This document shows, in pieces, positions 47,431-59,296 of a stretch of 64,000 nucleotides of DNA. Both the position numbers and the translations under genes were made by a program. Source of the stretch: Nicotiana tabacum (taxonomy: Eukaryota > Streptophyta > Magnoliopsida > Solanales > Solanaceae); the NCBI RefSeq assembly GCF_000715075.1, contig NC_134097.1, positions 65,009,190-65,073,189 on the forward strand, given 5' to 3'. Under the pieces are notes generated by a model. It did not search any database. It worked only from the letters and a program-made list of their open reading frames with translations, and was not told where the DNA came from. Within the stretch, counting starts at the first letter, position 1, and each line of letters opens with the position of its first letter.

Positions 47431-48893
47431 CCCACCCCTAGTGGTTTGAGCTCCACCTCTAGGACCTCTACCTCCACCTCTAGCACCTCTACCCCCACCT
47501 ATAACTAGTTGGGTGGTCTGTGAAACATCTGGTGCCTGAACCATAGCACGAGAACCTTGATGCGGAGAACTGCTCGAAGCTCGAGGGCAATACCTAGCAA
47601 TGTGCCTCAAGTCGCCACAAGTAAAATAAGCCCTCGGCTGCTAGAGCTGACGACCTTAAAAACTCTAAAGCGGTGGTGCATTGATAGGTGCTGGTGGTGC
47701 ACTGAAGGACTGCTGATTAGAATATTGCATCGGAGGATCACGGCCACTTGAAGCACCGTAAGAAACCTAAAGAGCTGACTGAAAAGGCCTAGGAGGATAG
47801 CCGCTACCATATGAATCTCTACCTCCAGACGAGATACCACTGAATCTACCTGAATGACGAGGCCTCTTATCCGACCCATGACCACCTCTATATGACAAAA
47901 CCATCTCAACTCTGCGGGCCACATTGGTCGCCTCCTGAAAAGTGATCTCACTCCTAGCCTCCTTGGCCATCTTAAGACGAATCGGCTGAATAAGACCATC
48001 GATAAACCTTCTCAGCCTCTCTTTCTCGGTAGGAAGTATGACAAGAGCATGGCGAGCTAAGTCGATGAACCTGGTGTCATACTGGGTGACCGTCATGGAA
48101 CCCTGCTGGAGGCGCTCAAACTGCCTCCAATAGGCCTCTCTCTGAGTAACGGGGAGAAACTTCTCCAGAAACAATACTACAAACTGCTCCCAAGTTAAAG
48201 ATGGCGACCCGGCTGGTCTAGCTAAGCAATAATCTCTCCACCAAGTCTTGGCGGATCCAGACAAGCGAAATATAGCAAAATCGACCCCATTGATCTCAAC
48301 AATGCCCATGTTCCTAAGAACCTCATGGAAGCTGTCTAGATAATCATGGGGATCCTCAGAAGATGCACCACTGAAAGTAGTAGTGAAGAGCTTGGTGAAC
48401 CTGTCCAATCTCTACAAAGCATAGGTAGACATAGCTGCTCCCTCACCAGGTCTGAGCTACCACACCCGGCTGTACTACTCCAACTGGCTGAACTGCTAGA
48501 GTCTGAATCTGAGGAGCTACCTTCTCCGGAGTGCGAGTAGCAGGAGTCTGGGCCCCTCCTCCAGCTTGAGAAGTGGCTGGTGCTACAGGAAGCAAACCTG
48601 CTCGGGTGACACTCTCCATAAGGCCCACCAATCGGACCAGAGTATCCTAAAGAACTAGGGTAGCAAGAAACCCCTCTGGAACCTAAGCTGGGCCCACCGG
48701 ATCTGCTGGGGCCGGAACCTCCTCCTCAATCTCAACCTGAGGCTCCACCACTGGTGATGTTGCTTGGGGCTGAACTCTGTCCCCTACCTCGGCCTCTAGT
48801 ACAGCCTCGGCCTCGCCTTCTGCCCCTAGTGGAAGCTGCTGCTAAGAGCTCGAGCTGCTGAGCGGTAGATGAGGAAGCGCGTGTTCTCGCCAT
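47431..48893 (-). pseudogene. Element C: gag
   Basis: Start at 48891-48893 (MARTRASSS), the first Met after the primer site. An N-terminal low-complexity segment is frame-shifted. The capsid part has LDSFHEVLRNMGIVEINGV, WWRDYCLA, SLTWEQFVVLFLEKFLP and FIDGLIQPIRLKMAKEA. A zinc knuckle TCGDLRHIARYC is followed by a Gly/Arg-rich stretch. Stops at 48412, 47767, 47665, 47656 and 47641 share one frame. The last four appear to be Gln codons changed to TAG or TAA. Confidence 0.88.
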
Positions 48894-49075
48894 CTACGAA
48901 AGAACGGAGTAGAAATTCAATCAGTATTGGGGAAATAGAACCGCACTACAAGAAAGAACAAATGTGAAGTTTTCATAACTCTGTAGCCTCTGGGGGATAA
49001 ATACAGACGTCTCTGTACCGATCCCTCAGACTCTACTAAGTTTGTCTATAAACTGTGAGACCCATGTAACCTAGA
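48894..49075 (-). other. Element C: untranslated leader
   Basis: Short leader between primer site and gag start. Nothing further seen. Confidence 0.5.
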
Positions 49076-49087
49076 GATCTGATACCA
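49076..49087 (-). other. Element C: primer-binding site
   Basis: TGGTATCAGATC on the minus strand, three bases inside the 5' LTR. It matches the initiator tRNA-Met type (TGGTATCAGAGC) with one substitution. Confidence 0.85.
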
Positions 49088-49814
49088 ACTTGTCACGATC
49101 CGAAATTCCCACCATCGGGAGTCGTGATGGTGCCTACTCATGTGATCTAGGCAAGCCAACCCTTAACTATCTACTACCTTTTTCATATTACTTCTTTTAA
49201 AACAAACATAGGGCGATAATGTAAATAAAGCGGAAGTTGGGAAATAGGCGGAAGTTAACATTTATAAAGCTTAGAGCTATGTCTATTACCACTTTTAAAC
49301 TTTAATACCCCAAAATATGGTGTCACGGTACCACAGACTGTCTAAGAGTCACTACATACAAAGTCTGAAGAAAATACATAGTATTGTTCCTGAGCAAGAG
49401 ATAAAGGAGACAGGAAATAGAGATAGAGGAGGATGCCAGGGCCCGCGAATGTCTGCAGGTCTACCTTGGGTCTCCGAATAGACTGAAGGAAGCCCTCCAA
49501 CTACTATCTGGAAACTGCTCCAGGATCTGCGCATAGTGTAGAGTGTAGTATCAACACAACCGACCTCATGTGCTGGTAAGTGCCTGGCCTAACCCCGGCG
49601 AAGTAGTGACGAGGCTAGGACCAGACTCCAGATAAACCTATGCAGTTACATAACATATGGCGGAAAAGTAACAAGTAATAAGCAATTAAAGCTGGGGAAG
49701 GGGAACATGCTTTGGGGGTAGCTGACAAAACAAAATAACAAGAAATAACAAGGAAGCTAACAATATAACTTCTAACACATATAAAGAAAAGTAAAGACAA
49801 CTTTCACTTTCAAT

Positions 49815-50160
49815 TTGCATCTTGTTGCAGGCGTGCAACCCGATCCCATTTCTCATATCTTGTGGTAGGCGTACCACCTGCTCCCATTTCGTCATATCTT
49901 GTGGTAAGCGTACCACCTGCTCCCATTTCATAATATCTTGTTGTAGGCGTACCACCCGCTCCCATTTCATTATCTTGTGGTTGGCGTACCACCCGCTCCC
50001 ATTTCATAATATCTTGTGGTAGCCGTACCACCCGCTCCCATTTCATTATCTTGTGGTAGGTTTACCACCCGCTCCCATTTCATAATATCTTGTGGTAGGC
50101 GTACCACCCGCTCCCATTTCATAATATCTTGTGGTAGGCGTACCACCCGCTCCCATTTCA
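49815..50160. repeat. Element C 5' LTR: 39-bp minisatellite, nine units
   Basis: Same unit and same number of units as in the 3' LTR. Changes between units fall often in the four-base loop (GGCG, AGCG, GCCG, GGTT). As in the other LTR, the first unit is GTTGCA-GGCG-TGCAAC. Confidence 0.85.
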
Positions 50161-50857
50161 CAAATAATCACACAATCACAAAAAATCCCGGCAAGGGAAC
50201 ATAAGTAATATTATAACTTTCCGGGAAGGGAACAACAATATCAAAATAGTCATCCCGGCAAGGGAGAATCAGCTATAACCAGTCTCACTTAGCTGGTACT
50301 CAGTTCAATTAATGGAAATGCTCAATCATAGAAGATCCTTAATTAAAGCATACAAGGTGTCATTCAAGAACACAACAACTTTCTATTTAAGACCCACGGT
50401 CATGCTTAACACCAACGTATAGATACTCGTCACCATGCCTATATGTTGTACTCAACAAGAAGCAAGTAGCAAATATGACTCAACTCCTAATCCCTCAATC
50501 TAGGGTTAGACCAAACACTTACCTCGATGCCTTGAATGCCACTCAAGTCTTAATTATAGTTTTACTCCTCGATTCCAACACCAATACGCTCAAATCTAAT
50601 CACAAGTTACTTAATTACATCAATAAGTGTTAAATGAATCAACCCCAATGCATGAAAAATGAGTTTTCCAAGGTTTTACCCAAAAGTCAAAAATCACCCC
50701 TCGGGCCCACGTTGTCGAAACCCGAGGTTCGGACCAAAATCCAATTACCCATTGCCCCACGAATCCAAATATATAATTTATTTTGAAATCGGACCTCAAA
50801 TTGAGGTCCAAATCCCCAATTTTAGAAAAACTTAGGTTCTACCCAAAACACCCAAGT

Positions 50858-52284
50858 TGATTATAGGCTAAAATCTCATATTTTAGTCGTTGTAACAACA
50901 CTTTAATTATTGCATTTTACAAAAGTTTGAGCTTAAATGATAATGAATTGTACTAAATTCTTGTTTTATGCCTTGCAGGAAGCTAATCCGACTTAAGAAA
51001 TAAATTTGGGATGAATTTGACTGATTTGGGGCTTTGAAGTCTGAGTAAAAGCTAAATAAATCAAGTCGAGATCGTGTTCGGGGGTGGCAAAGCAAGCCCG
51101 GATAGCAAAACAAATGAAAAAATACAACAAACAAAAAAGTGCACTGCCGCGCCGCGGGGCCTGGGGCGCCGCGGCAGTGCAAATATTTTCACAAGTCCTC
51201 GTGGGAATGATACTCTACTTATTACTATATTACTTGAAGATCGCGTACACTTGAGTAAGTGTTTTGGTCGCAACAAGTTTTTGAAATTATTATATTTCGG
51301 ACTAAAAAGGGCATACTTGTCAAAACCCCTTCCTACACGATTAAAAAGGCAAAAGCAGTGCCATTATTGGAGAGACCTGTTTTTGGAGAGAAAAAGAAGA
51401 AGGAGATTCATCTTGAAGAAGAGAATCAAGGAGGAACATCAACTTGGAGCAAGGATTAAAAGAGTTTTTCTAAACCTTCTCCTAGTATTTACTCATATTA
51501 TGTTTAAGATTTTTATTGTTGATGTTTGTATCATTATGAGTAGCTAAAAACCCAAATATTCTGGGGTTATGGGTGTTAGATGATTATGTTGTTTGAAACT
51601 TAGATTGATGATCTTGAAATTATCGTTAAGGGTTGTTTATTTGATTCTGTTGTTAATTATTTTACTGCGTAGCTAACAATGAAATACTATTTACGAATCT
51701 TGAGTTAAACATGAAAAAGAAAATTCTTGATTGCATATAGAATCAAATAGAGCAAGATCTGGATCCCTGGGCATCGGAGTTAAAGATTCACGATTAAGAT
51801 AGAACTATACTTAATTGCCTTGTTTGGTTGAGAAATAGGATTTGTAAATGCATTTGAGTTAATATTAATACCATAGAAATATAGGTATTAATTTAACTTG
51901 AATAGGTGCATAAGAAATCGACAGATTCTTATGGGTATTATTAACCCTATAATCAATAACCCAGATAATTCAATAAATCATTTTTAAGCTAAAAATGTAG
52001 CATGATCTCTAGCAAGCCCATAACCCCGAGATATCTCTTTTATTAATTGTTAAAAGAAAAATTCATAAGTGGCGTAGTAACTTTGTGTTGTATTATTGTT
52101 TGTCTACTAGTTAAATTATAAATTGGTTATTTATGTATTTTGTGATGAATTAGCTTGAATCGATAATTGTTTGAGTTTGCATCAGTCTATAAGTTGATCA
52201 CAAGTCCTCGTGGGAACGATACTTTACTTATTACTATATTACTTGAAGATCGCGTACACTTGCGTGAGTGTTTTGGTCGCAACA
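50858..52284 (+). mobile_element. LTR-like insertion in the 5' LTR of element C
   Basis: Absent from the 3' LTR, where CACCCAATTTCCCCC is uninterrupted (near 42750). It starts TGATTATAGGC and ends GGTCGCAACA, which are LTR-type ends. The duplicated target is unclear: CAAGT on the left and CAATT close to the right. An 87-base segment beginning TCACAAGTCCTCGTGGGAA occurs twice, at 51189-51275 and at its very end, 52198-52284. No gag or pol. Probably a solo LTR of another Ty3/gypsy family. Confidence 0.6.
51140..51181. repeat. Strong GC-rich hairpin in the insertion
   Basis: Arms TGCACTGCCGCG and CGCGGCAGTGCA are perfect 12-base reverse complements around an 18-base loop that contains CCGCGG. 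It stands out against AT-rich surroundings. Confidence 0.7.
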
Positions 52285-52484
52285 ATTTCCCCCATGAAAA
52301 TCTTTGATTTGAAGTTAAAATCATGTTAAAAGATGTTAAGGAGTGAAGAAAATGAGTTAGAAATCACTTACCAACATTTTGAAGAAGAAAGGTTGTTTGA
52401 AAAATTATCTTTTATGTTTTTTTGGGGTTTTGAAAAGTGAAAAATAACTGAAATTTCCATTTATTTATACCCCTCTCAGACCCC

Positions 52485-52650
52485 CAGTGCGGACTGCATC
52501 AAATGGACCGTGGCCGCACTGGCGTACCTGAAGACCTGCAGTTCAGCACCCTGTGCGGAGCGCACAAGGACGACTGTGGCCGCACCGCGGACCGCGGCCA
52601 CGCTGGCCCCTCCGCGGTCACACGCGATTTCTTGTGGACCGCACTAGAGG
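52485..52650. repeat. Element C 5' LTR: GC-rich short-word array
   Basis: Counterpart of 42950-43135, shorter by an internal deletion and with several C-to-T changes (for example GGACTGCATC for GGACCGCATC). Confidence 0.6.
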
Positions 52651-53379
52651 GTTCAGAGACTGCAGTTTTCTGAACCTGCAACACCTGACTTTCTAAGCCT
52701 AAGGCATCCCGGAACCTACTCGAAACTCACCCGAGCCCTCAAAACTCCAACCCAAGTATACACACAACCTCAAAAATATCCTACGGACATATTCTTGTAA
52801 TCAAATTGTCAAAATAACATCATGAGCATCGAATTAAACCTCGAGAATAATGATATTTCTCAAAACTCTTTTAAACATCAAGTTTCTCAATTACGGTCCA
52901 GATCGCGTCAAACAACGTCCGTTTTCAACCAAATTTCACAGGAATGACTCAAGTCATATATAAGACCTACACCGGGAGCCGCAACCAAAATACGGGCCCG
53001 ATACCATTGCTTTCTAATTAGTTTTCATTTCAAATTTCCTTTAACAATTTCTGAAAATAATTTCACTTAAAAATTCATTTCTCGGACTTGGGACCTCGGA
53101 ATTCGATTCCGGGCATACGCCCAAGTCTCATATTTTCCTACGGACCCTCCGGGACCGTCGAATCACGGATCCGGGTCTGTTTACCCAAAATATTGATCAA
53201 AGTCAAATTTATTCATTTTAATATCAAAACTTAGCATTTTCCACAGAGTTTCATATTTAAGCTTTCCGGCTATGCGCTCAGACTGCGCACGCAAATCGAG
53301 GCAACTTTAATGAGATTTTCAATGCCTCGAAGACGCATAAATCAACTGAAAGCATGTGATGACCCTTTGGGTCGTCACA

Positions 53380-53984
53380 GGAGGAATGTAATATGTGTGC
53401 CTGATCACGGGATTCTCACCAATCATGACAAATATAGAACGTTATTGGTTTGTAATGATAACTTAATCACTCATAAGTTAAATTTGCTATTCATGGACAA
53501 TGGTTTAGAACTTTGCTCGCTTCAATTAAAAAATGATTATAGAAATGACCATAACATATAAATATAGTAGTGTCTAATGTTAATACTATAACGACATACC
53601 CATATTCTTGTATCTTTTTTTTAATTTATGATTGGATAATTGAGTCTACAATACTTGCATGATTATATAGAGTCAACAATTGATGAACAGCACATTAAAA
53701 CTATTTTTGCATAAAGGAGAAGAAGAAAAAAATAGAAAAAGAATATTTGAAGTAGGCCTTTAATGTTGGGCTAAAGAAAGAAAAGAGAATTTCAAGTTAT
53801 ATACAAAATGGGTTAAACGGGGTAAGAAGCAAAAATATGGGCTAATTTTGATAACATTGTTATCTCAATTGACTTAGAGAGTAATTTTTCTTTATTTATC
53901 ATCCTAAAATTCTTCACATAATTGCAAAAGGAAGAAAAAAACAAACACATAAAGCAGTATTGCCTGCCCTATGTAGAATATGCG
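53380..53984. other. AT-rich DNA, nothing recognised
   Basis: No supported gene or repeat. Flanks element C on the outer side of its 5' LTR. Confidence 0.35.
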
Positions 53985-54366
53985 AAAGATACATTTTTGT
54001 CAAGATTCGAAGTCCCAACAGCGAGGAGGTAATGGCGCCTAACATTGTATGCCAGGCAAGCTAACACAACAGGTAATACAAAATAAAGAAAAGAAATAAT
54101 TAACTGACAACTGGTCAATAACATAAAATAAACCACCCCAACATCTGGTGTCACAAGTATATGAGCTTCTAAATCTAGGGTTTGCGAATGGGGTGCAGCT
54201 CAACCTCAAATCACTGAATGGTATCCGCTAAGTACCTCTTAGAACTCCGCTGGTACCAACGTCAAAATTTTCACAAGAAGTACAGAAATATAGTATGAGT
54301 ACAACCGACCCAATGTACTCAGTAAGTGTAGAGCTAACCCTGACGAGATACTATATATACATCTTA

Positions 54367-54368
<2 letters not shown>

Positions 54369-54421
<53 letters not shown>
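54369..54421. repeat. TA dinucleotide microsatellite
   Basis: About 26 uninterrupted AT units followed by a short ACAC run. Confidence 0.95.
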
Positions 54422-54425
<4 letters not shown>

Positions 54426-54442
54426 CACACACACACATAAAG

Positions 54443-54650
54443 GTAAGACATTTAAAATTAATAACGGGGTGGGGGCATATAAAAAGGGAGCAACAATCAG
54501 AACAATAAGTACAAAATCACCAAGTAAGTCTCTTTAGAAAGAACAAGTAAGACATTTAAAATTAATAACGGGGTGGGGGCATATAAAATGGGAGCAACAA
54601 TCAGAACAATAAGTACAGAATAACCAAGTAAGTCTCTTTCCGGAATAAGC
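54443..54650. repeat. Tandem duplication, 104-bp period
   Basis: GTAAGACATTTAAAATTAAT occurs at 54443 and 54547, and the copies match almost throughout up to AAGTCTCTTT. Confidence 0.85.
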
Positions 54651-54713
54651 AACGAAGCAGCCAAGCTAGATCCACAATCCTAGAATCAAATAAAGCAATA
54701 AAATCATCAAATT

Positions 54714-54840
54714 TCACGGCATCACCCTTTGTGTTTTACTCTCATCCTCACCATGTAATATGAATGCAATGGCACGGCATCACCCTTCGTGTTTTTACTC
54801 TCATCCTCACCATATAATATAAATGAAATGGCACGATGTC
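54714..54840. repeat. LTR minisatellite, about 62-bp units, two copies and a partial
   Basis: CACGGCATCACCCTT, then GTGTTTTACTCTCATCCTC and ACCATGTAATATGAATG, repeated. Confidence 0.75.
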
Positions 54841-55942
54841 ACTTGTTGACCGCCAAATATTTACCCTTCCCTTTCAAATTAATTTATTTATACTTAATAA
54901 TTTACAATAAATATTTTAAAGTGTTTTTCAGTGATGAATATTTATTTTTTCACAAATTAACCAAGCATTAATATTAAAATTAACCACATATTATTAACAT
55001 TGTATAATTACAAATATATTTACTATTTTAAGATTATTAAAATAATTCTTATATATACATTACATAGATTTTATAGCTAATTTGATAAATTACTCTTTAA
55101 TTTCAAGTTAATCAAATTATTATGTGAAAATCAAAATTAGTACTACAATTTAGGAAAAATAAAGTATTTTTTATAAATAATTAATTTCAAATAATTAGTA
55201 GTATATAATAATTGTAATTTTTATCACATTTATTAAAAACTATTACGTTTATTTAAATTAAATTCAAAAGGGGTTAAAAGACCAAAAGGCTACAATTGTA
55301 ATTCTTGAATCAAATGTAAAATGACCATTTTTAAAATTACTTTGGCCCAATTACTCAAGCCTAATATGAAAATTACCCAACCCAAACACTCATCTCTTTT
55401 CCACCATGGCAATCTAAGTGATCCCATCTATACCAATCACAACACGCCACGTCACCCTCATCATCACTCACATAAGAAGCATAAATGAATTTGAGTTGTC
55501 TATTCCTCAGATCAACGGTTCACATTTATTCTCTGATTTTCCTTTTAATCTAAATTCTCGCCCCTAGAGATCAAATCCCAACCATCCAAATTCTTTTGAT
55601 CTAATGGCCACCAATTTTTCCACTTAGATCATTTTTAAAAACCTAATTACCAAACAATCGGAGCCATTGATCAACAGATCTAACAGCTCCCGCTCCATCT
55701 CCCATTCTTAACCTTGAGACACCCCAAACCTTAGCTCATTTTTTCCAAAACAGGCGCCTTAGTTTCTCTTTTCTCTCTTTCGTCTCTCAAGCCCCATCAA
55801 CCTTAATCAATCATAGACCGTGTAACAATTCATGCAAGGTCACAAATTTGGTCTTCAAATCATTCCCTTTTCCCCCCTACATCCGTGAATCTAGCCGATA
55901 TTTCCATTTTTATTGATTGAATTCAAAATCCCCAAATATGAA
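54841..55942. other. AT-rich DNA, no gene recognised
   Basis: Very AT-rich to about 55260. At 55500-55700 related words recur (AGATCAACGGTTCAC, CCAACCATCCAAATTC, GATCTAATGGCC, CCATTGATCAACAG), of a type often seen near retroelement leaders, but I cannot assign them. Confidence 0.35.
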
Positions 55943-56878
55943 TGTCACGATCCAAAACCAAACCGTCGTGATGACGCCTATAATAATACTAGACAAGTCG
56001 ACTACTCAGATAGTTCTAACACTTTAAATTTTTGAAAGATACTAAAACAAGTTAAATAAAGAAAAATCTCTTAAAATAGAATAAGAAATCATAATTCAAT
56101 ATATAAATCCTTCCCAAAATCACGATGTCACCGAGTACATGAGCATCTACATAAAGTCATAGTTTGGTACACTGTCTAGAAAGTAAAAATTGAGTAACAA
56201 ACTGAAAGATATGGGATGAAAGTTAAGGTCTGCGGATGCCAAACAGCTACCTCGATGATCTCCGAAGGTCTGCACTCTGCAAATCAACAACCGCCATATC
56301 TGGAAGCACATGGATCTGGACACGAGGTACAGGGTATAGCGTGAGTACAACCAACTCAATAAGTAACAAATCTTACCTTTGGACTGAAAGTAATAACGAG
56401 TCCAATTATTACGGTCCATTTTCAACATTTAACAGTACGAAAAGTTACAGAAAATATGACAGTAATATCTTAAAAATTCATAGTTACAAGTGAAGGTATA
56501 AGAATTTAAATATGCTTTCAATGAGAATTTAGACATTCTTTCATATTTTACAACAAAAACTTAACACATAACAGGGAAGATCCAGCTTGAATGCAAATAA
56601 ACTAGGGCAGATCCAGCCCATATGCTAATAAACTAGGACAGATCCAGCCCAAATGTAAACAACTGCTAGCATTGCACCCACTGTGACTATGGAGACTCCG
56701 GAGGGGCTGATCTAGCCCAAGCACTACAATAAGCCAAGTCCTGACATGAATCAATAAAATCTGCTGCGATATGCAACCCAATCCCATAAATACCACTCAT
56801 AATAAACCCTCAGCCTTACTCAGTCAATAATCTCTTTCAGTCTCTCGGGCTCACCAGAATTATGATAATTAGCCTAAA
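55943..56878 (-). mobile_element. Chromovirus LTR, interrupted by element M
   Basis: Left end TGTCACGATCC, block order as in the LTR of element D (GGTCTGCGGATGCC, GGATCTGGACACGAG, TCAATAAGTAACAAATC). It breaks off after ATTAGCCTAAA at 56878, where the LTR of element M starts. The remainder is expected beyond element M, outside the window. The left flank has no primer site, so this is the outer end of a 3' LTR or a solo LTR. Confidence 0.6.
56577..56660. repeat. Short LTR minisatellite, about 33-bp units
   Basis: Three units of the form GATCCAGCCCATATGC and AATAAACTAGGACA. Confidence 0.65.
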
Positions 56879-59090
56879 TGTCACGACCTAAATTGATGGA
56901 GCGTGATGAGTGCCCGAGTTCTACCTATCGAACACCCCTAAGCATACGTCTAAGATATAAACATGAAATAAGTGTAGGTCATGCATAATATATGGCAATA
57001 AACTACTAATTCATGTGAATAACATACGCGAAAAAACATGCCTAAAAGACATATATAAATATGTATACGAAATACGGTAGGGCAACCGACAAGGACACAT
57101 ACTATCTAACTACACATGACTGTCTATAGACCTCTAACAGAATGTACACTTTATAAAGGACGGGGTTGGGCCCCATCATACCCATATGTATACAAAAGTA
57201 TCGTACCAAAGCTCAATAGCAGCTCTGAATCAAATGGAGCACACCAACTCTCGCTGAGCAAGGTTCCTAAGAAGGGGGGACCGTCAATCTGTCTACCTGC
57301 ACCTGCGGGCATGAAATGCAGGCCCCCAAGCAATAGGGGCATCAGTACGATTAATGTACCGAGTATGTAAGGCATAAAAATCACTGTATAAAAGACATGA
57401 ACAAAACATGGAGTAAAGTCCCAACCTGTAAGTCTGAATAGCTTTGTGAATCATGAAACATTTATAATGTCATGCATATGCGTATAAATATCATGTCATG
57501 CATATGTATATGCGTAGATAAAATCATTAAGCCTTTGAGGGAATCTCATCATGTCATCTCAGCCTTTGTGAGCAAAATCATAAATATATACCAGCTGATC
57601 AAGTGGTAGTGCGTATATAACGCCATAACCTTTCCCCATACCCCATATACATATACTATACAAGTATATAATGCCATCTGGTCATCGGTCAATATACATG
57701 TATAAATGGATGCAATGCATAATGAAGTAAGCCAATAAGATCTCTCGGAATGTCATGAGACCCATGAACGGACGATATGATAGTAGGACATATGGGGAAT
57801 CCAGAACATAGGCAACCCTAGTACTTCTAAGAATAGAATCATTTGTGAAAGTTGTGCGTTTGCTCGTTTCATTTGTATCATATGGATCATGGCAAAATGG
57901 AAGGAGAGATAACCTTAACATACCTCAAGTCGTCAATGCAACTCAACAACAAGCTTATGATAACTAGCGCGCCAACCCTATAACAAAGAAATACATGCAC
58001 AACTTAGATGGCACTAGTATATTACATATCTCAAACGATAACTCGATTCTAAAATAAAACGAGCAGCATTTCCCCTGATTTTACTGCTCCCTCAAGCCTA
58101 TTACAGGCGAGATACAAACACAATAAAATAAGCAATTCAAAACCAACCTAATTACAATTCGGGACCTTTAATATAACAAAAATCCTAAATATACCATAAC
58201 ACACCCAATCAACAAGTTATTAATTATCTTGAAACTGCAACGATGAGCGACCAACCTACTACCCAACCACATGTGGCATTTATCCATGCCCTGTCATCCT
58301 TCTAAAATCCATAATTAATCAGTACAATAGGACAACACGAGTGGACTACAAAATAGTCCACTAAAAGTGGAAAAAAATCGAACTCACGACTTTCGATCAC
58401 CGTTCTGTGAGTTCTAACTATTGGAAAACCAATTTATCAACCTTTCTTGATATTTAAACACTTAAATACAGAAATTAAACGTTTCTTAACTATGAAATAC
58501 CTTGCAAAACTCAAACTACAAAGAAAAAATAGAGGCATTATAATGATACTTACGTCGTAGGGATCGTTCTGATGTTATCGCTTCTCTATTTCGTACCCGG
58601 GATGTTAGTATTCTTTGAAACCCTTTAGAGAGCTCAAGGGCAGGTTTGTATGGTGTTCTATGGTTGGGATATATGTAAAAGTGAAGATAGAGATGTGCTA
58701 AGACCTATATATAAACTTTTGAAAAGTCAAATATGTGCTAGCTTGACACCCTCGTATTGGCCCATATTCTGACGCTTATATATTTTTATCTGGATGTCAT
58801 ATGAACAAATGGTTAAGTGCATTGGAAATCAAATTCCAAGACCTTAAATTTAGTATATAATATGTCCCAAAAAGACCTCATATAGCACACGAAATTCATT
58901 TATCAAAAAGGTCCATTACAAGGTAAATCCTTAGTCGGTTTTTCCGCAACTTAAATATGATTTCTCCTAAACTTTATATTTTCTATCCAAATATCATATA
59001 TAGTTATATTATGACTTTAAACTCATTTAAATCATGATTAACAAGTCTCATATTTATTATATGTCACCTTGGGGTGCACAGGGTGTAACA
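56879..59090 (-). mobile_element. Element M: 3' LTR, 2.2 kb
   Basis: In element orientation it begins TGTTACACCCTGTG at 59090, right after a polypurine tract, and ends GGTCGTGACA at 56879. TATA-type sequence near 58710. Unlike the other chromovirus LTRs here I see no GC-rich word array or clear minisatellite in it, so it is another family. Confidence 0.75.
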
Positions 59091-59101
59091 ATCTTCCCCT
59101 T
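59091..59101 (-). other. Element M: polypurine tract
   Basis: AAGGGGAAGAT on the minus strand, adjoining the LTR start. Confidence 0.65.
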
Positions 59102-59296
59102 AGAAACATTCATCCTCGAATGTTAAACTCCAAGAGATCTATAGAAATTTTGGCAGAGTCTCCTCTTAATGGTAAACTACCAACTTGTCAGACAGAAAAC
59201 CTAACAATACAAAGCCACACAGGGCCATTATCATTAATAACACTAATGGGCTCACACGATAATAACTAACATAAGAATCAAGTACTATATACGTAC

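Larger units (their letters stand above)
41113..53379 (-). mobile_element. Element C: nearly complete Tekay/Del-like chromovirus
   Basis: Order on the minus strand: 5' LTR (53379-49091), primer site, gag, protease, RT, RNase H, integrase, chromodomain, polypurine tract, 3' LTR (43869-41113). All domains are identifiable, but premature stops and at least three frameshifts make it inactive. The 3' LTR has lost about 115 bases at its outer end, and the 5' LTR carries a 1.4-kb insertion. The LTRs differ at many positions, including a deletion in the GC-rich part, which indicates an old insertion. Confidence 0.9.
49091..53379 (-). mobile_element. Element C: 5' LTR, with an insertion
   Basis: Ends TGTGACGACCC at 53379 and GGATCGTGACA at 49091. 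Without the insertion at 50858-52284 the length is about 2.86 kb. Minisatellite at 49815-50160, GC-rich array at 52485-52650, TATA-type sequence near 52465. Confidence 0.85.
53985..54840 (-). mobile_element. Chromovirus LTR fragment with simple repeats
   Basis: AATGGCGCCTAACATTG and GCCAGGCAAGCTAACAC, then CATCTGGTGTCACAAG and GTACTCAGTAAGTGTAG, follow the block order of chromovirus LTRs on the minus strand. Both ends are lost. A TA run, a 104-base duplication and a two-unit minisatellite lie inside. Confidence 0.55.

Noticed and set aside
51074..51547. A 157-codon plus-strand open frame
   Set aside because: It runs through the GC hairpin and the 87-base repeat of an LTR-like insertion and resembles nothing I know.
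54239..54537. Open frames rich in Ile-Tyr
   Set aside because: They are translations of the TA microsatellite.
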